A DNA stretch of 64,000 nucleotides, from assembly GCF_010728925.1 (NCBI RefSeq), contig NZ_AP022608.1, positions 1,302,001 to 1,366,000 on the forward strand, in the 5' to 3' direction. Below the pieces are notes generated by a model. The model saw only the letters and a program-made list of their open reading frames with translations, did not search any database and was not told where the DNA came from. Source of the stretch: Mycolicibacterium gadium. Its GTDB lineage: Bacteria > Actinomycetota > Actinomycetes > Mycobacteriales > Mycobacteriaceae. Positions 29,665-38,261 of the stretch are shown here, piece by piece (the first letter of the stretch is position 1; every line of letters begins with the position of its first letter). Made by a program: the position numbers and the translations under genes.

Positions 29665-32600
29665 TGCAGAACGGTACGCACCCGGCGCAGATCCAAGATT
29701 CCCGGCGCGCCCAGATCGGTGGATTGGCGCGCCTGCTTCTCCCGGATGTCGGCCATGTCGACCTTGCCGGGGGTGAAGCCGGTGGTCTCGAACCGTCGGC
29801 CGCGTCGCGACTCGGCTTCCACGGCGTTGACCGGCGGACGGTCATAAGCCCGGCCGCCGGGATGCGACACGTGATAGGTGCAGCCGCCGCGTGACATGCC
29901 GGTCGCGGTGTCCACGAGTTCGAACCGCAACGGCCCGTCCACAGTGATCGTCGGATGCAGCGCGCTCGGCGGCTGCCACGCGCGGAACCTCAACCCACCC
30001 ACCTGGACATCGGGGTTGTCGGTGGCGAGCAGCGGTACCGGGTAGCCGTTCGCGGTGACGATGTAGCGTTGGCGGTCCGCGCCGATGAGCCGGATCTGGA
30101 TGCGCTCGATCGATGAGTCGACGTAGCGCGCCGTGCCACCTCCGGCCGACTCCTCCCCCAGCACATTCCACGGTTCGATGGCCCCGCGCAGCTCGATCTC
30201 CACACCGTCGAACACGGCCGTGCCGATACGCGGGAACCGGAACTCCGTAAACGGGTCGAGCCAGCTGGTGTCGAAGTTGATGCCATGCGCGCGCAGGTCT
30301 GCCGCCACGTCGGCGATGTCGTGAATCAGGAAGTGCGGCAACAGGTATCGGCCGTGCAGGTTGGCGCCGTGTCGGATGAGCGGCGCTCGCAGCGGCTCGT
30401 CCCAGAACCATGCGACCAGCGACCGCACCAGCAGGGACTGCACCATCGCCATCTGGTAGTGCGGCGGCATCTCGAACCCACGCAGCTCCAGCAGGCCGAG
30501 TCGCCCGCGTGGACCGTCGGGGCTGTACAACTTGTCGATGCAGAACTCGGCGCGGTGGGTATTGCCGGTGATGTCGCTCAGCAGGTGCCGCAACGCCCGG
30601 TCGATGATCCACGGCCTTGGTCCGCCCTTACCGGCGGAGAGGCGCGCGATCTCGGCGAACGCGATCTCGAGTTCGTACAGCGACTCCGCGCGCCCTTCGT
30701 CCACGCGGGGGGCCTGCGACGTCGTGCCGATGAACCGTCCCGCGAACAGGTAGGACAGCGACGGATGCCGCTGCCAGTACGTCAGCATCGAAACCAGCAG
30801 GTCGGGCCGGCGCAACAGCGGTGAGTCCGCGGGGGTGATGCCACCCAGCGTGATGTGGTTGCCCCCGCCGGTGCCGCCGTGGCTGCCGTCGACCTCGAAT
30901 GACTCGGTCGACAGCCGGGCCAGCCGGGCCTCGCTGTACAGCGTTTGCAGCTGTTCGCGCTGCTCGGCGAAACTGGCGGTGGGTGCCACATTGACCTCGA
31001 TGACCCCAGGGTCGGGGGTCACGGTCATCGAGGTGATCCGCGGGTCCGGCGGCGGCCCGTAGCCCTCGAGGACGATCGGACAGCCGGCCTTGGCCGCCGC
31101 GGCCTCCACCCGGCGAATGAGGTCGACGAAGTGGTCCGCTTCGTCGGTCGGCGGGAGATAGATGTAGAGCAGTCCCTCGCGGATCTCGGCGACGACGGCA
31201 GTCGTCGGCGTAGCGTCGATATCCACGACTTCCGCGTCGTCCGAGCGGGATTCGACGGACAACGCCCCGTGGCGCGCCAGCGGATCTGCGGCATAGGTTG
31301 GCTGAGGCGGACGCCAGCTGATCGACTTCAGCGGCAGCCGAAGCCCGGCGGGTGAGTCGCCGTCGAGCAGGACGATGCGCCCGCGCCGCAATCGCCAGTC
31401 CGCACTGGCCCAGCCGGACCCGTCGTCGGCGCGGTGCAGCGGCAGCACGTAGGCCGCCGGTTCGGTGACCGACTCCTCCAGCCGGGCGACCAGCGCCGCC
31501 CGCGCCTCGGCGGTGTCGGCCTCCAGATCGTCTGTCGGATCGACGGGTTCGCCGGCCGGCAAGCGCACCGCGGCGCCCAGTCGGCTCAAGGGATCCTCGT
31601 ACGCCGGCCGAATCTGGGAGTCAGGCAACCCCAGTCCGGCGGCGAGAGCACCGAGCACGCGTAGTCCGGCGTCGGGCGCCACGTCGATCGTCTCCGGCGT
31701 CGACGGCCACGGATCGGCGAGCAACGCCTCATCGCGCCACAACGGCTCGCCGTCGGTGCGCCAGAACAGCCCGATCTGCCAGCGCGGCAACGGTTCTCCC
31801 GGATACCACTTGCCCTGGTTTCGGTGGACCAGGCCCTGTGGCGCCCACACTCTCTTCAGCCGCGCGGCGAGGTCGGAGGCCAGTCGGCGTTTGTGCGGCC
31901 CGTCAGCTTCGGTCGTCCATTCGGGGTCGACCTGGTTGTCGATCGAGACGAACGTCGGCTCGCCGCCCATCGTCAGACGGACGTCGCCGACGGCCAGGCG
32001 CTCGTCGACGCGGCCGCCGAGCTCGCAAATCGCCCCCCAGGCCGCATCGGTGTAAGGGAGCGTGACCCGCGGGTCCTCGTGCACGCGCGTCACGGCGTTG
32101 GTGAAGTCCAGCGTCGACTCACACGGTTCGACGGCTCCTGTGATCGGCGCGGCCGAGTCCGGATGCGGTGTCGCGGACAGCGGGATGTGGCCCTCGCCCG
32201 CGAACAGCCCCGAGGTCGGGTCCAGCCCGATCCAGCCTGCACCGGGGATGTACACCTCGGCCCAGGCGTGAAGATCGGTGAAGTCGGCGGCCGGTCCGGA
32301 CGGGCCGTCGAGGGCCTCGACGTCGGAGGTGAGCTGGACGAGGTAACCGGAGACGAACCGGGCGGCCAGGCCGAGCTGACGCAGGATCGACACGAGCAAC
32401 CAGGCCGAGTCGCGACACGAACCGATGCCGGTGCGCAGCGTGTGGTCTGGCGTCTGCACGCCGGGTTCCATCCGAACGCTGTAACCGACGTCGACGTTGA
32501 CCGCGCGGTTGAGCGCGACAAGGTAGTCGATGGTGCGGGTATCCGGCGCGACGGAGAAGTTCTTCACCCACGCCTGGACGAGGTCGCCGGGCCCAGTGCC

Positions 32601-32978
32601 CTCATCGCCCTCGTCGACCGGTCGCAGGTAGGGCTTGAGGTCCTCGGCGAGAGCCTTGGGATAGGTGAACCCGACCTTTTCGGCGTATTCCTCGATGAAG
32701 AAGTCGAACGGGTTGATCACCTTCAGGTCGGCGATCAGGCCGACGGTGATCGTGAGGCTGCGAGCGCGGGAGGGAAAAACCAGCCGGGCAAGGAAATTGC
32801 CGAATGCGTCCTGCTGCCAGTTGACGAAATGGTCGGCGGGCTCGACGGTCAGCGAGTAGGCCTCGATCGGCGTGCGCGAGTGCGGGGCCGGGCGAAGCCG
32901 GACGACGTGGGGATGCACCTGCACGAGTCGGTCGAACGTGTAGCTGGTGCGATGCTCCAGCGCCACCTTGATGCCCAT
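29661..32978 (-). CDS. large transglutaminase-like/DUF2126 protein
   Basis: An 1105-aa protein. Residues about 1-290 form a transglutaminase-like domain (VALEHRTSYTFDRLVQVHPHVVRLRPAPHSRTP region; Cys in GIGSCRDSAWLLVSILRQLG, His in DLHAWAEVYIPGAGWIGLDPT with the Asp). The remainder is DUF2126: VRLTMGGEPTFVS near 345, GLVHRNQGKWYPGEPLPRW, a central ELRGFEMPPHYQMAMVQSLL, GSHGGTGGGNHITLGG and a C-terminal beta region ending near SRRGRRFET. ATG at 32978. First gene of the four-gene operon continuing through the ATP-grasp/alpha-E, small transglutaminase and metallopeptidase genes. Mycobacterial orthologues are conserved yet uncharacterised. Confidence 0.9.
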   Translation of the reverse strand: MGIKVALEHRTSYTFDRLVQVHPHVVRLRPAPHSRTPIEAYSLTVEPADHFVNWQQDAFGNFLARLVFPSRARSLTITVGLIADLKVINPFDFFIEEYAEKVGFTYPKALAEDLKPYLRPVDEGDEGTGPGDLVQAWVKNFSVAPDTRTIDYLVALNRAVNVDVGYSVRMEPGVQTPDHTLRTGIGSCRDSAWLLVSILRQLGLAARFVSGYLVQLTSDVEALDGPSGPAADFTDLHAWAEVYIPGAGWIGLDPTSGLFAGEGHIPLSATPHPDSAAPITGAVEPCESTLDFTNAVTRVHEDPRVTLPYTDAAWGAICELGGRVDERLAVGDVRLTMGGEPTFVSIDNQVDPEWTTEADGPHKRRLASDLAARLKRVWAPQGLVHRNQGKWYPGEPLPRWQIGLFWRTDGEPLWRDEALLADPWPSTPETIDVAPDAGLRVLGALAAGLGLPDSQIRPAYEDPLSRLGAAVRLPAGEPVDPTDDLEADTAEARAALVARLEESVTEPAAYVLPLHRADDGSGWASADWRLRRGRIVLLDGDSPAGLRLPLKSISWRPPQPTYAADPLARHGALSVESRSDDAEVVDIDATPTTAVVAEIREGLLYIYLPPTDEADHFVDLIRRVEAAAAKAGCPIVLEGYGPPPDPRITSMTVTPDPGVIEVNVAPTASFAEQREQLQTLYSEARLARLSTESFEVDGSHGGTGGGNHITLGGITPADSPLLRRPDLLVSMLTYWQRHPSLSYLFAGRFIGTTSQAPRVDEGRAESLYELEIAFAEIARLSAGKGGPRPWIIDRALRHLLSDITGNTHRAEFCIDKLYSPDGPRGRLGLLELRGFEMPPHYQMAMVQSLLVRSLVAWFWDEPLRAPLIRHGANLHGRYLLPHFLIHDIADVAADLRAHGINFDTSWLDPFTEFRFPRIGTAVFDGVEIELRGAIEPWNVLGEESAGGGTARYVDSSIERIQIRLIGADRQRYIVTANGYPVPLLATDNPDVQVGGLRFRAWQPPSALHPTITVDGPLRFELVDTATGMSRGGCTYHVSHPGGRAYDRPPVNAVEAESRRGRRFETTGFTPGKVDMADIREKQARQSTDLGAPGILDLRRVRTVLQ

Positions 32979-32984
32979 CGCAAG

Positions 32985-33130
32985 ATCCCATCACAAGGTA
33001 AGAGGGTGCGCAGTGTGGCGCTCAGGTCTGGGCCACGCGCGGAATGGCTGAACGCGCCGACCTCGCGGCGGAGCACGCCGATGATATCGTCGCGCATCTC
33101 CTCGGGCGCTATCACCCGCAAATGCAGCAC
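32985..33130 (-). pseudogene. N-terminal remnant resembling a DUF389 membrane protein
   Basis: The minus strand from 33130 reads MLHLRVIAPEEMRDDIIGVL followed by RREVGA, which looks like the N-terminal soluble segment of actinobacterial DUF389 membrane proteins. After about 25 codons similarity ends and no membrane helices follow. The frame then runs into the start of the large transglutaminase gene at 32978. Probably a deletion remnant; the family call rests on a short stretch. Confidence 0.4.
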
Positions 33131-33161
33131 CGGTGAACCCTAACCGCGCACAATCACCGGC

Positions 33162-33336
33162 GTGGCCACCTGGAAGGACGTCGGCCGAATCGTCGGCGGG
33201 GCGCAGGTTCCGGACGGGGGCGTGAAGTCTGCGGTTGGCGGCGATCGGCGTGCCCGAACTCACCGAACCGGTCACCGAGGCGTGGCTGCCCCAGGCACCC
33301 ACGACATTGGTGAACGCATATCCCCGCGCGGGAGCG
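33162..33336 (+). pseudogene. MmcQ/YjbR-like gene remnant with internal deletion
   Basis: The GTG at 33162 reads VATWKDVGRIVGG, like the start of MmcQ/YjbR-type proteins. About 90 bp further on, in another frame, VPELTEPVTEAWLPQAPTTL resembles their C-terminal segment. The middle of a roughly 120-residue domain is missing and the frame changes, so the gene is non-functional. Both ends are short, hence moderate confidence. Confidence 0.45.
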
Positions 33337-33807
33337 TTAGCTTCTTACGGCCTTGACGACCAGCTCGTCGGGTGACACGAGATGCCCTTTTTCGCAACGG
33401 ATCTCGACCGTGGCTTCAGCGCCACAGTCGGCGTGGGCCAGGCGCAGCGGGGCTCGGTTGGGCAGGTGGCGCCGCCCCCATTCGAACATCGCCCACACCA
33501 CAGGCATGAAGTCGATGCCTGCTTCGGTCGGCACGTATTCATCGCGGCTGCGCTGCCCTGGCTCCTGGTACGGCCGGCGCTCGAGTAGGCCGGCGTCGAC
33601 GAGTTCCGACAGCCGTGCGGCGGCGGCGGCCTTGGTCACGCCGACGCGGCGCCAGAAGTCGTCGAACCGGGTCGTGCCGTAGTACGCCTCGCGCATGATC
33701 AGCATCGCGGTCTTGGTGCCCAGCAGCGCCATCGTCTTCTCGACCGGGCATTCGCCCACCGCCGACCAGGCGTTGCGGTCGGCCAGCTTGCCCTGCAGCA
33801 CTGTCAT
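33337..33807 (-). CDS. HxlR-family helix-turn-helix regulator
   Basis: About 156 aa from the ATG at 33807, which has GGGAGGG upstream; the frame opens 22 codons earlier but that part overlaps the operator palindrome. The HxlR-type winged helix is clear: CPVEKTMALLGTKTAMLIMREA, FDDFWRRVGVTKAAAAARL, LVDAGLLERRPYQEPGQRSRDEY and TEAGIDFMPVVWAMFEWGRR. A C-terminal HADCGAEATVEIRCEKGHLV extension carries two cysteines and could sense a ligand or redox state. Divergent from the thiolase gene. Confidence 0.88.
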   Translation of the reverse strand: MTVLQGKLADRNAWSAVGECPVEKTMALLGTKTAMLIMREAYYGTTRFDDFWRRVGVTKAAAAARLSELVDAGLLERRPYQEPGQRSRDEYVPTEAGIDFMPVVWAMFEWGRRHLPNRAPLRLAHADCGAEATVEIRCEKGHLVSPDELVVKAVRS

Positions 33808-33838
33808 GGAATTCACCCTCCCTCTGAGTTGTTCTGAG

Positions 33839-33865
33839 TATACCCAGGTGCTATAGCTGGGTATA
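33839..33865. promoter_or_regulatory. palindromic operator between hxlR-type gene and thiolase
   Basis: TATACCCAG (33839-33847) and CTGGGTATA (33857-33865) are perfect 9-bp inverted arms with a 9-bp spacer, centred between the two divergent genes. The arm spacing of about two helical turns fits a dimeric winged-helix regulator such as the HxlR protein encoded here. Confidence 0.65.
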
Positions 33866-33902
33866 GGAAGCATTACTCAGTGACGAGTTCAGGAGGCTGG
33901 AA

Positions 33903-35084
33903 ATGGCGAAATTTGCGGGCCGGGATGCGGTCATCGTCGAGGCGGTACGCACCCCGATCGGAAAGGGCAAAGCCAGCGGCGCACTGCATGACGTACTGCC
34001 CGTCGATCTGCTGGCGCACAGCCTCACCGCGCTGGTGAACCGCGCGAGCATCGACCCGGCACTGGTCGACGACGTCATCACCGGCGCCGTCTCACAGGTC
34101 GGCGATCAGGCCGTCAACATCGGACGCAACGCGCTGCTGGCCGCGGGCTTCCCCGAGACCGTGCCGGGCACCACCGTGGACCGCCAGTGCGGCAGCAGCC
34201 AGCAGGCGATCGCGTTCGCGGCGCAGGGTGTGATCGCGGGGGCGTACGACATCGTCGTCGCTGCGGGCGTGGAATCGATGTCGCGGGTACCGATGGGTTC
34301 GAGCGTGCTGCCGGGCAGCGACCCGTTCGGCGCCATGGCGCAGCGCTACCCGGAAGGGTTGGTGCCGCAGGGCATCAGCGCCGAACTGATCGCGGCGAAG
34401 TGGGGCTTCTCGCGTCAGCAACTCGACGAGTTCTCCGCGGGCAGTCACGAAAAGGCCGCGCAGGCAACGAAAGAGGGTCGCTTCGACAACGAGCTGATCC
34501 CGATCGCGGGTCTCACCACTGACGAGATCGTTCGCCCCGGCACCACGGTGGAGACGCTGGCGGGTCTGAAGCCTGCGTTCTACACTCCGGCCTACGAAGC
34601 GCGGTTCCCTCAGATCAAGTGGGAGATCACGCCGGGCAACTCGTCGCCGTTGTCCGACGGCAGCGCGGCGGTGCTGATCACCACGAGTGAGACCGCCAAG
34701 CGGTTGGGGCTGCGTCCGCTGGCGCGAATCCACACCTCGACCGTGGTGGGATCCGATCCGCTCTACATGTTGACCGGTGTCATCCCCGCGACCGAGAAGG
34801 TGTTGCAACGGGCCGGACTGACGCTGTCTGATATCGACCTGTTCGAGGTCAACGAGGCGTTCGCGCCGGTCGTGCTCGCGTGGGCACACGACGTCGGAGC
34901 CGACCTGTCGAAGACGAACGTCAACGGCGGTGCCATCGCGATCGGTCACCCGTTGGGCGCATCCGGTGCGCGCATCATGACCACGCTGGTCAATGCGTTG
35001 GAGCAGCGCGGCGGGCGCTACGCGTTGCAGACGATGTGTGAGGGCGGCGGCATGGCCAACGCCACGATCATCGAGCGACTCTAG
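33903..35084 (+). CDS. acetyl-CoA C-acyltransferase (thiolase)
   Basis: Degradative/biosynthetic-type thiolase of 393 aa forming or cleaving 3-ketoacyl-CoA. The nucleophile C96 lies in VDRQCGSSQQA, ESMSRVPMG near 122, NEAFAP near 318, the catalytic His in AIGHPLGASGAR near 348 and the second catalytic Cys in MCEGGGMAN near 381. AGGAGG precedes the ATG. Divergent from the HxlR regulator with a shared operator, so expression is probably substrate-responsive. Chain-length specificity cannot be read. Confidence 0.94.
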   Translation: MAKFAGRDAVIVEAVRTPIGKGKASGALHDVLPVDLLAHSLTALVNRASIDPALVDDVITGAVSQVGDQAVNIGRNALLAAGFPETVPGTTVDRQCGSSQQAIAFAAQGVIAGAYDIVVAAGVESMSRVPMGSSVLPGSDPFGAMAQRYPEGLVPQGISAELIAAKWGFSRQQLDEFSAGSHEKAAQATKEGRFDNELIPIAGLTTDEIVRPGTTVETLAGLKPAFYTPAYEARFPQIKWEITPGNSSPLSDGSAAVLITTSETAKRLGLRPLARIHTSTVVGSDPLYMLTGVIPATEKVLQRAGLTLSDIDLFEVNEAFAPVVLAWAHDVGADLSKTNVNGGAIAIGHPLGASGARIMTTLVNALEQRGGRYALQTMCEGGGMANATIIERL

Positions 35085-35092
35085 GTGACGGC

Positions 35093-35141
35093 GATTTCGG
35101 TGCCCGCACGTTCGCTCAGCGACTGTTTGCGCACCGAAATC
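35093..35141. repeat. 49-bp palindromic intergenic repeat, copy 2
   Basis: GATTTCGGTGC (35093-35103) and GCACCGAAATC (35131-35141) bracket a centre containing CGCTCAGCGA, the reverse complement of the centre of copy 1 at 7472-7520. Total length is the same. It fills the gap between the convergent thiolase and F420-type reductase genes and overlaps the latter's stop codon. Confidence 0.72.
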
Positions 35142-35562
35142 ACACCGGTTCGAGCTCGAACAGCGGGATGACCCGGCTGGTCTTCTGCTGGTACTCGCCG
35201 AACACCGGCGACTGTTCGACAAGTCTCGGGTAGAGGTCATCGCGCTCCGCGGAGAGCAGCTCGCGGGCGTTCACGTCGTAGGCGGTTGTTCCCACTTCGA
35301 TGTGCGCCCGCGCGTGCTTTCGCAGGTTGTGCACCCAGGCCGGATCAAGATCGGCCCCCGCATACGAGCCGACGACGATCATCTTCCCGTCGACGGTGAA
35401 ATACGCGAGCGGCGACAGCCGCGGTTCGCCGGACTTCGCGCCGGTGGTGGTCAGAAGCAGTAGGTCAGCCCCCTCGAACGGCCCACCTACCTTGCCGCCG
35501 TTGGCGCGGAACTCGGCGGCGATATCGGCATTGAACGCCTTGATATCAGGTATCTCTGTCAT
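35140..35562 (-). CDS. deazaflavin (F420)-dependent nitroreductase-family protein
   Basis: A 140-aa split-barrel protein of the DDN-like group, which use reduced F420 on quinones or other acceptors in mycobacteria. Motifs: AFNADIAAEFRANGGKVGGPF, LLLLTTTGAKSGEPRLSPLAY (G-x-K-S/T-G phosphate-binding loop), VVGSYAGADLDPAWVHNL near 64 and PVFGEYQQKTSRVIPLFEL at the C-terminus. Its physiological acceptor is unknown. Its stop lies in the edge of the 49-bp palindromic repeat. Confidence 0.92.
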   Translation of the reverse strand: MTEIPDIKAFNADIAAEFRANGGKVGGPFEGADLLLLTTTGAKSGEPRLSPLAYFTVDGKMIVVGSYAGADLDPAWVHNLRKHARAHIEVGTTAYDVNARELLSAERDDLYPRLVEQSPVFGEYQQKTSRVIPLFELEPV

Positions 35563-35619
35563 GCCCCAAGACAGCCCGCCGCTGGCCGCATCTATTCCGG
35601 GTCCGCATAATTCTCAACC

Positions 35620-36411
35620 ATGCGGGTGATCGTCACGGGCGGCAACAGCGGTGTGGGCGCGGCGACGGCGTCCGCCCTCGCCGCTGCGGGCCACCGCGTC
35701 ATGATCGCGTGCCGCTCCATCGACAAGGCCCGTCGCGTCGCCGCCGACATGCCCGGTGACGTCGAGGTGGGTTCCCTCGATCTTGCCGACCTCACCAGTG
35801 TGCGGGCCTTCGCGGATTCGGTGGAAACGGTCGACGTACTGGTGAACAACGCCGGCGTCATGGGCATGCCGTTGACCCGGACCGCCGACGGTTTCGAGGC
35901 GCACATGGGCACGAACCACCTCGGGCACTTCGCGCTGACGTGTCTGCTCGGCAACCGCATCAAAGACCGCGTGGTGTCGGTCGCGAGCGCCACCTACCTG
36001 TTCACCCGTCTGGACCTGGACGACCTCAACTGGCACACCCGCAAGTACTCGAAATGGGCCGCCTACGGCCAATCCAAGCTGGCCAACCTGCTCTTCGTGC
36101 GCGAACTCGCCGCGCGGGGAATCCGCGCATACGCGTCCGATCCGGGTGCGACCGACACCGACATCACCAGATCGATGGGCCTGGGCGAGCACCGCGGCAT
36201 GCGTAAGCTGCTGCACACACCGGCCCAAGGTGCGCGGGCCAGCCTGCAAGCGGTGTCGACCGACCTGCCCAGCGGCACCTATCTGGCGCCGCGGTTCAAT
36301 CAGTTCGGTCCGCCGAAGGTCACCAAACCGCGGCCCAAGGCGCTCGATTCCGTGACGGCCCGGCGGCTATGGGAGTTGTCTGCCGAGCTGACGGGATGCG
36401 ACTGGCCCTAG
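35620..36411 (+). CDS. short-chain dehydrogenase/reductase
   Basis: A 263-aa SDR of the retinol-dehydrogenase-like type: [16 protein letters not shown] cofactor loop, [30 protein letters not shown] NHLGHFAL, catalytic serine in SVASATYLF and [11 protein letters not shown] (Tyr/Lys). It ends on a CTAG shared with convergent aspS. Substrate unknown. Confidence 0.9.
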   Translation: MRVIVTGGNSGVGAATASALAAAGHRVMIACRSIDKARRVAADMPGDVEVGSLDLADLTSVRAFADSVETVDVLVNNAGVMGMPLTRTADGFEAHMGTNHLGHFALTCLLGNRIKDRVVSVASATYLFTRLDLDDLNWHTRKYSKWAAYGQSKLANLLFVRELAARGIRAYASDPGATDTDITRSMGLGEHRGMRKLLHTPAQGARASLQAVSTDLPSGTYLAPRFNQFGPPKVTKPRPKALDSVTARRLWELSAELTGCDWP

Positions 36412-38186
36412 TCGGTCTTGGGTTTGGCGTCCGGCTTGAAGTCAAGGCCCGATTCCTTGCGCTGCTGCGCGGTGATCGGCGCGGGCGCATCAGTCAACGG
36501 ATCGACACCACCGCCGGACTTGGGGAACGCGATCACCTCGCGGATCGAATCGAATCCCCCGAGCAGTGCCGTGATGCGGTCCCACCCGAACGCGATGCCA
36601 CCGTGCGGCGGAGCGCCGAAAGTAAAGGCGTCCAAAAGGAATCCGAACTTCTCCTGGGCTTCGTCGTGGTCGATGCCCATCATTGCGAACACCCGCTCCT
36701 GGACGTCGCGACGGTGGATACGGATCGACCCGCCGCCAATCTCGTTCCCGTTGCACACGATGTCGTAGGCGTTGGCCAGCGCGGTGCCCGGATCGGTGTC
36801 GAAGGTGGCCTCCGATTCCGGCTTCGGTGCCGTGAAGGCGTGGTGCACTGCCGTCCACGCACCCGACCCGACCGCGACATCGCCTGCGGCAGTGGCCTCG
36901 TCGGCCGCCTCGAACAGCGGCCAGTCCACCACCCAGGTGAACGCCCAGGCGTCGGGGTCGATCATGTCGAGACGCTTGGCGATCTCGATACGGGTCGCCC
37001 CGAGCAGCGCACGCGCCGCCTTCGTCGAACCTGCGGAGAAGAAAATGCAGTCGCCGGGCTGCGCCCCGACATGCGCGGCGAGCCCGTCACGTTCGGCATC
37101 GGTGAGGTTCTTGGCGACCGGCCCGCCGAGGGTGCCGTCGTCGGCGACGAGAACGTAGGCCAGCCCCTTGTGCCCGCGTTGCTTGGCGAACTCCTGCCAG
37201 CCGTCGAGCGTGCGCCGCGGTTGCGAGGCGCCCCCGGGCATCACGACAGCACCGACGTACGGCGCCTGGAACACGCGAAAAGTGGTGTCGGAGAAGTACT
37301 CCGTGCACTCGACGAGCTCGACGGCGAACCGAAGGTCGGGTTTGTCCGACCCGAACCGGCGCATCGCGTCCGCGTAGTTGATCCGCGGGAGCGGCGTCGC
37401 CAGGTCATAACCGATCAATGCCCACAGTGCCTTGAGAACCTCCTCGGACACCGCGATGACGTCATCGGCGTCGACGAAGCTCATTTCCATGTCGAGCTGG
37501 GTGAACTCGGGCTGGCGGTCGGCGCGGAAGTCCTCGTCGCGGTAGCAGCGCGCGATTTGGTAGTAGCGCTCCATACCCGCCACCATGAGCAGCTGCTTGA
37601 ACAGCTGCGGGCTCTGCGGTAGGGCGTAGAAGCTCCCCGGCTGCAGCCGAGCGGGCACCAGGAAATCGCGCGCCCCCTCGGGCGTGGAACGCGTCAGCGT
37701 CGGCGTCTCGATCTCGACGAAGTCGTGGCGGGCTAACACATCGCGGGCCGCCGCATTCACCTTGGACCGCAGGCGAATCGCATTTCCCGGGCCTTCGCGG
37801 CGCAGGTCGAGGTAGCGATACTTGAGCCGAGCTTCCTCGCCGGCCTGCTCGTCGAGCTGGAACGGCAGCGGTGCGCTCTCGCTCAGTACCCTCAGCGACG
37901 TCGCGTTGATTTCGATGTCACCCGTGGGGATTTCGGGGTTCGCGTTGCCTTCTGGGCGGATTTCGACGATGCCCTCGACGGCGATGCAGTACTCCGCGCG
38001 CAGCCGGTGCGCATTGGCGAGCACGTCCGCTTCACGAAACACGACCTGCGACACGCCCGACGAATCGCGAAGGTCGATGAAGATGACACCGCCGTGGTCG
38101 CGACGGCGCGCAACCCAGCCGGCCAGCGTCACCCGCTGTCCGGCGTCGGTGGACCGCAACGAACCGGCGGCATGACTGCGCAGCAC
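36408..38186 (-). CDS. aspS: aspartate--tRNA ligase
   Basis: A class IIb synthetase of about 592 aa. It has an N-terminal OB-fold anticodon domain ([23 protein letters not shown]), motif 1 around [18 protein letters not shown], motif 2 [16 protein letters not shown] and [19 protein letters not shown], the bacterial GAD insertion domain, and motif 3 GIAFGWDRI. The GTG at 38186 has AGGAG upstream and matches the LRSHAAG start of mycobacterial AspS; the longer open frame is not supported. Mycobacterial AspS is of the type that can also charge tRNA-Asn for transamidation, a family property not tested here. Confidence 0.97.
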   Translation of the reverse strand: MLRSHAAGSLRSTDAGQRVTLAGWVARRRDHGGVIFIDLRDSSGVSQVVFREADVLANAHRLRAEYCIAVEGIVEIRPEGNANPEIPTGDIEINATSLRVLSESAPLPFQLDEQAGEEARLKYRYLDLRREGPGNAIRLRSKVNAAARDVLARHDFVEIETPTLTRSTPEGARDFLVPARLQPGSFYALPQSPQLFKQLLMVAGMERYYQIARCYRDEDFRADRQPEFTQLDMEMSFVDADDVIAVSEEVLKALWALIGYDLATPLPRINYADAMRRFGSDKPDLRFAVELVECTEYFSDTTFRVFQAPYVGAVVMPGGASQPRRTLDGWQEFAKQRGHKGLAYVLVADDGTLGGPVAKNLTDAERDGLAAHVGAQPGDCIFFSAGSTKAARALLGATRIEIAKRLDMIDPDAWAFTWVVDWPLFEAADEATAAGDVAVGSGAWTAVHHAFTAPKPESEATFDTDPGTALANAYDIVCNGNEIGGGSIRIHRRDVQERVFAMMGIDHDEAQEKFGFLLDAFTFGAPPHGGIAFGWDRITALLGGFDSIREVIAFPKSGGGVDPLTDAPAPITAQQRKESGLDFKPDAKPKTD

Positions 38187-38261
38187 GAACTCTCCTGTGA
38201 ATGGCCTGATGGACGACTGCCACAGTGTAGTGGGGCCATATCGGGCGGTAGCTTGGCGTTC

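Noticed and set aside
31824..33143. 439-codon plus-strand frame opposite the large transglutaminase gene
   Set aside because: Antisense shadow of a conserved gene with clear catalytic motifs on the other strand.
36369..37622. 417-codon plus-strand frame opposite aspS
   Set aside because: Antisense to aspS; composition dominated by Arg, Glu, Val, with no domain.
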